DNA of 64,000 nt. It comes from Acidimicrobiaceae bacterium. Its GTDB lineage: Bacteria > Actinomycetota > Acidimicrobiia > Acidimicrobiales > Aldehydirespiratoraceae. Every line of letters begins with the position of its first letter. Position 1 is the stretch's first letter. The translations under genes and the position numbers were made by a program. Positions 59,805 to 64,000 of this stretch are shown here, piece by piece. The notes under the pieces were generated by a model, which ran no database searches, was not told the origin of the DNA, and saw only the letters and a list, made by a program, of their open reading frames with translations. The DNA is taken from NCBI GenBank assembly GCA_026706815.1, contig JAPOYA010000032.1, forward strand, positions 1-64,000, written 5' to 3'.

Positions 59805-60542
59805 CTATGACCATCCTGAACTGGCCCCGGTAACCATTCCAAAGGGCCCTGACGGCCAGCGGAAACAGTCTGTCATCAACTGGTCGACTTGGCTTCGGTC
59901 CGCGATCCCCTCACTGACGACTCGGTTCGCTTCACGCACCATGGCGAAATACACGCGGTTGGTGACATAGCCCCAAGTGGTGTCTGTGTCATTGACAACC
60001 ACCGGGTTCTTCCCCGCAGCAGCCGCCAACCGCACGACGGTGTCGACAGTGTCAGACGACGTCAACGGACCCCTGACAATCTCCGCGAGTTTCATAACCG
60101 GAGCAGGTGAAGCCCAATGCCAGCCGACCATGCGATCCGCTCTGTCGGTGGCCGCACCCAATGCCGCAATAGAGAACCCCGAGGAATTGCTGGCGAAAAT
60201 CGTGTGGCTGGGGGCGATCGAATCGAGCTCTCGCCAGAAGCGAATCTTCAGAGCGAGGTCTTCGGGAATCGCCTCGATGATGACGTCGCAGTTGACGGCC
60301 TCTTCAAGATCGGTCGTGAAGGTGATGCGACCCAGAGCTGCGTAGGCTTGTTCGTTGGTGAGCTTCTGACGCTCAACCGCGCCGCGGACTCCGAAACGAC
60401 CGCTGTCCACAGAGGTTCGGGCAACGTTGAGAACCTCTCTGTTCAGATCGCGGCAAACAACCTCGTGCCCCGCGATAGCCATGACTTGGGCAATGCCCGA
60501 ACCCATGACTCCTGCTCCCATTACTGCAATTCGTTCTGGCAT
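59805..60542 (-). CDS. 3-Hydroxyacyl-CoA dehydrogenase (short C-terminus)
   Basis: 245 residues from ATG 60542. 'IAVMGAGVMGSGIAQVMAIA' is the NAD-binding glycine loop, 'DVIIEAIPEDLALKIRFWRE' the acidic turn, 'FASNSSGFSIAALG' and 'MVGWHWASPAPVMKLAEIV' the N-x-S-S and H-x-x-x-P catalytic strings, and 'TWGYVTNRVYFAMVREANRV' enters the helical C-domain. The chain ends after 'GPFGMVTGASSGWS', some 35-40 residues earlier than usual, so the dimerisation end is truncated or diverged. The longer open frame upstream is antisense to the MFS remnant and is not used. Confidence 0.8.
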   Translation of the reverse strand: MPERIAVMGAGVMGSGIAQVMAIAGHEVVCRDLNREVLNVARTSVDSGRFGVRGAVERQKLTNEQAYAALGRITFTTDLEEAVNCDVIIEAIPEDLALKIRFWRELDSIAPSHTIFASNSSGFSIAALGAATDRADRMVGWHWASPAPVMKLAEIVRGPLTSSDTVDTVVRLAAAAGKNPVVVNDTDTTWGYVTNRVYFAMVREANRVVSEGIADRSQVDQLMTDCFRWPSGPFGMVTGASSGWS

Positions 60543-60643
60543 TCTGCGATTCTGTCCGATTGCTGTGACATCGGCTACCTCGCCAGATAAAGACATGCCC
60601 CGTCGACTAGCGAAAAGTGCTCGCAAGGGTGTAGTTGTCTGTG

Positions 60644-61050
60644 GTGACCGCTGACACGACCACCCGTTCCCCGTGGCGCATTTTCGGGCTGGTGACGGGA
60701 TCCGTGGCATTGGCGCTCTGGTCCTCGACGCCTTCCCCAAGCGGATGCGCTCAACCGCGGTCGGCGCCATGGGCGCCGCTGGAGGGGTGGCCGCGGCGTT
60801 GGGGCCTCTTGTCGGTGGTGCGCTGGTCGAGGCTCTGGGCTGGAGGTGGGCTTTCTTCTGCAATGTGCCTGTCGGGATCGTGGTTCTGGCACTCGTGGGA
60901 CCGCGCCTTCCTGCCAACCGGGTGCATTCGGCCCGCAAGACCCCAGACCTGCTCGGCGTGCTCCTGTTGATGTTCGGCGTCGGTTCACTGGCTCTGGCAA
61001 TCGTGCAGAGCGACGACTGGGGTTTCGGTGACAACCGCGGACACGCCTAG
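60644..61050 (+). pseudogene. Remnant of an MFS (DHA2-type) drug exporter
   Basis: GTG 60644 begins 'VTADTTTRSPWRIFGLV', like an MFS N-terminus, and runs out in that frame. In another frame the text continues as 'GIGALVLDAFPKRMRSTAVG' and 'GVAAALGPLVGGALVEALGW' to 'RWAFFCNVPVGIVVLALVG', the transmembrane 4-6 region of EmrB/QacA-type exporters, ending in 'SLALAIVQSDDWGFGDN'. Helices 1-3 and everything after helix 7 are missing. It is a relic joined by deletion and frameshift, between the dehydrogenase and the helicase gene. Confidence 0.7.
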
Positions 61051-61086
61051 GCGGCGTACCGTACAGCCGATGCTTGGAGCACCGCG

Positions 61087-63945
61087 ATGATCGCCTGCGG
61101 ACACTGCGGCGGACGGCATTCAACGGTCGAAGAGGTGCGCACCTGTTCGCTGGATGCGACATCGGCTGACGCACGCTCAGAACCTTCGCCGCCGAGACCG
61201 GCCGAGTTCCCGGCGGGCCGTTCAGAACACCCCGAGGAGTGTCGCCCTGTGGTGCTGGAGCCGGATTGGCGGCGCCTGGCCGGACCCGAAGCTCTCGGGC
61301 GCAACCTGGTGGTGAATCCCGGTCAAGCCGTTCCCGAACCCTGGGCCGGTTGTGAGCGCATCGTTGTGGATGGGCAGCCGGGCGCGATCAACCGACTACG
61401 CGAGTGCCGAACGACCCGTTCGCGAGCCGTGATCGAGTTGCGTGCCGATCCTGATGGTGACGACCCCGTGCTCGACGTTCCGTATTGGTATCTCTCACCC
61501 GATACCGATCTTGAGGGCGAGCCCCTGCGGCATCTCGTATTCGACCATGCGGTTGATGCACGGAATGCCGACAAACCCACGATCTGTGCAGTTTCGAGAG
61601 CGCTGAGCGCAGGAGCAACTCTTGTCGACAACGGGCCAGGAGACGTCGCAACCAACCAAGGTCCAGCCTGGTGTGACGGTGGGCCGCTGGACTGGTTCGA
61701 CGACGTCGAGCTCGGCGCTCCGGCTATACCGGCTGTGCATCTCGCCATAGGCTCCTTGGCTGCGATCCGCAACATCGCGCCGAGTGCCGACCTCGCCGAC
61801 GATCAGCTCAAGGCGGTCGCGCACAGCGGCGGAGGCGCCAGGATCATCGCCCCGGCAGGATCGGGCAAGACCCGGGTGCTGACAGAGCGAGCCCGGCACC
61901 TGATCCGCGATCGCGGCATCGATCCCTCGACCGTCTGCCTGGTCGCGTTCAATGTGCGCGCGCGCCAAGAAATGCAAGAACGAACCGGTGACCTGGCAGG
62001 CCTGCAGATCCGCACCCTCAACAGCTTGGCTCTGGCGATCCTGTCCGGCGCGGGTCCCTTCCGCTCCCCTGCTCACCGTCACCGTCCCGAAGTGATCGAC
62101 GAACACGAGGTCCGCCGAATTCTCGGCGATCTTGTGGGAGGACGACGCGTGGCCATGGCCGATCCCCTGGCAGTCTGGATAGAGGCGCTCACCGCCACAC
62201 GTCTGGGATTGCGTTCGCCCAGTGCCGTTGAGCAAGAGTTCGGCGGTGACGTTCGCGGCTTCGCTGATGTGGTGCCGCAGTTCCGTGAACGCTTGGCGGA
62301 CGCCGGAGTAGTGGACTTTGACGAGCAGATCCTGGGAGCGATCGAGGTGTTGTGCACCGACCCCGAGGCGAGGGCGACCGCTCGGAGGGTCTGCGGCCTG
62401 CTGCTCGTCGACGAGTTCCAGGATCTGACGCCGGCCCACATTCTGTTGATCCGCCTGCTGGCGGGTCCGGCCGCACAGGTCTTCGGAGTCGGCGACGATG
62501 ATCAGACGATCTACGGCTACGCCGGAGCCTCGCCGTCCTGGCTGATCGATTTCGCAGATCTCTTCCCGGGCTCTGCCGCTCATGACCTGCAGGTCAACTA
62601 CCGCTGCGGACCGAGCGTGGTGGACGCGGCAGCAACGCTGTTGACCCACAATCGCCGTCGGGTCGACAAGACCGTCAGCGCTCGTCCCGGCCGAGCCGCT
62701 TCCGAACCCGAGATTGAGGTGCTGGTCAGCGACAACCCCATGAGCAGCACAATCGCTCGGGTATCAGAACTGCGCGACCAAGGCATTCCACTGAGCGCCA
62801 TCGCCGTGTTGGCTCGCGTGAACGTGACTTTGCTGGGACCGATGATTCTGCTCGAAGAAGCTGGAATTCCCACGAACAAACCCGTCGGGCCCGGCTTCAC
62901 GGAGAGAACCGGCGTTGCCGGCGCGTTGGCCTGGTTGCGCCTCGCTGTCGCCGCCGAAAATGCCCTTCCGGGCGACGCGCTCGAAACAGCGGTGCGCAGG
63001 CCACCAAGAGGAATCAGTCGTCGCTTGGCGGGCTGGGCAGGTGAGCAGAGGAGCCTTCGGCAACTCAAGGCTCTGGCCAAAAGGCTGAAACAGGAACGCG
63101 ACCAACTCAAGATACTGGAGTTCACCGCTCAACTTGAAGCACTCCGGAAGCTGGCTGACCGCAATGCCGACACGGTGAGACTCCTAGTCGCGATCCGTGA
63201 CGATATCGGGCTGGGACGAGCGCTCGACAACCTCCTCGATGCCAGCCGACGGTCGGTCGACCGCTCGACCCACGGTGATGATCTGGCTGCGCTGCTCGCC
63301 GTGGCCGAACGCTGCGAAGACCCGGCTGAGTTTCCCGGCTGGTTGGCTGAGCGACTCGCGGCGCCCAGATCCAATCAGCCTGGAGTGACGCTGAGCACCA
63401 TTCACCGGGTGAAAGGACGCGAGTGGCCCCATGTGATCGTCCACGACGCCAGCGAGGGATTGATGCCGCACCGACTCTCATCGGACACTGAAGAGGAACG
63501 GCGGGTGTTCCATGTGGCCATTACCCGCGCCGGCAAGAGTGTCGCTATCACTGCCGGCCGTCCAGCATCGCCGTTCATCGCCGAGATGCGCTCGCCCAGA
63601 CAACCTGAGCCCGAATCCCGGGCTCCCGTCTCGGCGAGTGCGGACTCCGCAGAACCTCCTACTCCGACCCGCCGCACACGTCCCACGCCTGTTGTCCCAC
63701 CTGTGGTCTCCACCCTCGACGAAGTGCGGCTGCGCGAACAACTGAAGGCGTGGCGCTCAACTACGGCCAGAGCAGCCGGTGTGCCGGCATATGTGGTGTT
63801 CAACGACGCGACGCTCTACCAGATCGCAGCTCTGCGACCGCAATCTGACGACGATCTGCTGTCGATCAGCGGGATCGGCCCGGTCAAGCTCGAAAGATAC
63901 GGCGAAGACATCCTCGCCATAGTCGAAACGGCTGGCGACAACTAG
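61087..63945 (+). CDS. UvrD2-like DNA helicase with N-terminal extension and HRDC domain
   Basis: 952 residues. Residues 1-20 contain 'CGHCGGRHSTVEEVRTC', a C-x-x-C-x-x-x-H-xn-C candidate zinc site, and about 230 residues precede the motor. The SF1A motor has Walker A 'IIAPAGSGKTRVLTERA' (about 256), 'LVAFNVRARQEMQER', Walker B 'LLLVDEFQDLTPAHI' (about 440), 'GVGDDDQTIYGYAGASPSWL' (about 470), 'VTLSTIHRVKGREWPHVIVH' and 'VFHVAITRAGKSVAI'. The last 80 residues ('LREQLKAWRSTTARAAGVPA' to 'SISGIGPVKLERYGEDIL') are an HRDC domain, as in mycobacterial UvrD2. ATG 61087 has GGAG seven bases upstream. Confidence 0.9.
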   Translation: MIACGHCGGRHSTVEEVRTCSLDATSADARSEPSPPRPAEFPAGRSEHPEECRPVVLEPDWRRLAGPEALGRNLVVNPGQAVPEPWAGCERIVVDGQPGAINRLRECRTTRSRAVIELRADPDGDDPVLDVPYWYLSPDTDLEGEPLRHLVFDHAVDARNADKPTICAVSRALSAGATLVDNGPGDVATNQGPAWCDGGPLDWFDDVELGAPAIPAVHLAIGSLAAIRNIAPSADLADDQLKAVAHSGGGARIIAPAGSGKTRVLTERARHLIRDRGIDPSTVCLVAFNVRARQEMQERTGDLAGLQIRTLNSLALAILSGAGPFRSPAHRHRPEVIDEHEVRRILGDLVGGRRVAMADPLAVWIEALTATRLGLRSPSAVEQEFGGDVRGFADVVPQFRERLADAGVVDFDEQILGAIEVLCTDPEARATARRVCGLLLVDEFQDLTPAHILLIRLLAGPAAQVFGVGDDDQTIYGYAGASPSWLIDFADLFPGSAAHDLQVNYRCGPSVVDAAATLLTHNRRRVDKTVSARPGRAASEPEIEVLVSDNPMSSTIARVSELRDQGIPLSAIAVLARVNVTLLGPMILLEEAGIPTNKPVGPGFTERTGVAGALAWLRLAVAAENALPGDALETAVRRPPRGISRRLAGWAGEQRSLRQLKALAKRLKQERDQLKILEFTAQLEALRKLADRNADTVRLLVAIRDDIGLGRALDNLLDASRRSVDRSTHGDDLAALLAVAERCEDPAEFPGWLAERLAAPRSNQPGVTLSTIHRVKGREWPHVIVHDASEGLMPHRLSSDTEEERRVFHVAITRAGKSVAITAGRPASPFIAEMRSPRQPEPESRAPVSASADSAEPPTPTRRTRPTPVVPPVVSTLDEVRLREQLKAWRSTTARAAGVPAYVVFNDATLYQIAALRPQSDDDLLSISGIGPVKLERYGEDILAIVETAGDN

Positions 63946-63983
63946 TGGATTGCCACGACCGGATCGCCGTCTGGCTACTGGCA

Positions 63984-63999
63984 TCGAACATACGTTTGC
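63984..63999. promoter_or_regulatory. LexA (SOS) box-like sequence
   Basis: TCGAAC-ATAC-GTTTGC matches the actinobacterial LexA palindrome TCGAAC-N4-GTTCGA in the whole left arm and in the first three bases of the right. It lies 39 bases after the helicase stop and probably serves a gene beyond the window. Confidence 0.45.
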
Positions 64000-64000
64000 C

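Noticed and set aside
59755-59970. 71-codon plus-strand frame starting MAEIFLEAN
   Set aside because: Most of it is antisense to the dehydrogenase end, and there is no ribosome-binding site or -10 box at the expected place. It could matter only if the dehydrogenase C-terminus is truly lost.
61495-62649. 384-codon minus-strand frame
   Set aside because: Antisense of the helicase motor; no domain pattern.

Overview
The window is GC-rich, densely packed chromosomal DNA from a high-GC Gram-positive bacterium, most likely an actinomycete of the Acidimicrobiia type. Pointers are a bacterial myo-inositol-phosphate synthase, menaquinone genes, an HRDC-tailed UvrD2-like helicase, DUF3039 and DUF6297-like proteins, and many acyl-CoA/CaiB/P450/SDR genes. 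At least 13 genes also have a TANNNT hexamer 6-7 nt before the start codon, which is the actinobacterial leaderless-mRNA arrangement. The lineage is inferred from gene content only; there is no rRNA here.

Layout. 1-2 kb: tail of an IS630-like transposase, a Phd/PIN toxin-antitoxin pair and a membrane-anchored coiled-coil protein built from 11-residue repeats. 2-9.7 kb: lipid/CoA metabolism (amidohydrolase, SDR, MaoC-type hydratase, inositol-phosphate synthase, tandem CaiB-type CoA-transferase). 9.7-12.4 kb: an accessory scar with a NYN nuclease gene behind an intrinsic-terminator-like hairpin, a frameshifted BrxL-type AAA+ protein fused to an AlbA_2 domain, and a gutted acyl-CoA dehydrogenase. 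12.4-15 kb: a thiolase plus HMG-CoA-synthase-like/OB-fold pair. 15-17.5 kb: a small secreted-protein cassette (lipoprotein, HExxH metalloprotease, lipoprotein) lying between two copies of one leader sequence, the second split by an IS481-like fragment. 17.5-21 kb: nucleotidyltransferase, histidine phosphatase, SMP-30 and a lone HNH endonuclease.

21-27 kb is the menaquinone locus, transcribed leftward as MerR-isochorismate synthase fusion, menD, menH, menC. The first gene joins a complete MerR-type regulator to a complete MenF/EntC-type enzyme. It sits behind a perfect TATAAT box with two GAGT-N4-ACTC palindromes at the place where MerR proteins bind, so the operon is probably controlled by its own first enzyme. 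This is the most interesting system in the window. 27-34 kb: a NYN/YacP-like protein and an AddAB-like helicase-nuclease pair. 34-43 kb: a MarR regulator divergent from a P450 with a four-palindrome operator, then acyl-CoA synthetases, enoyl-CoA hydratase, a second P450 and PsuG. 42.7-46.3 kb: omega-amidase/aminotransferase pair, an IS3-like relic and a lipoprotein M1 peptidase. 46.3-51.8 kb: a small ORF, SurE, an ABC-F protein and a two-gene ABC exporter-like unit. 51.9-64 kb: acetoacetyl-CoA synthetase, hydrolase, RarD-like transporter, molybdopterin oxidoreductase, DUF3039, a peptidoglycan-binding-like protein, PAP2, a short 3-hydroxyacyl-CoA dehydrogenase, an MFS relic, the UvrD2-like helicase and a LexA-box-like sequence at the very end.

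No tRNA, rRNA or CRISPR array was recognised.
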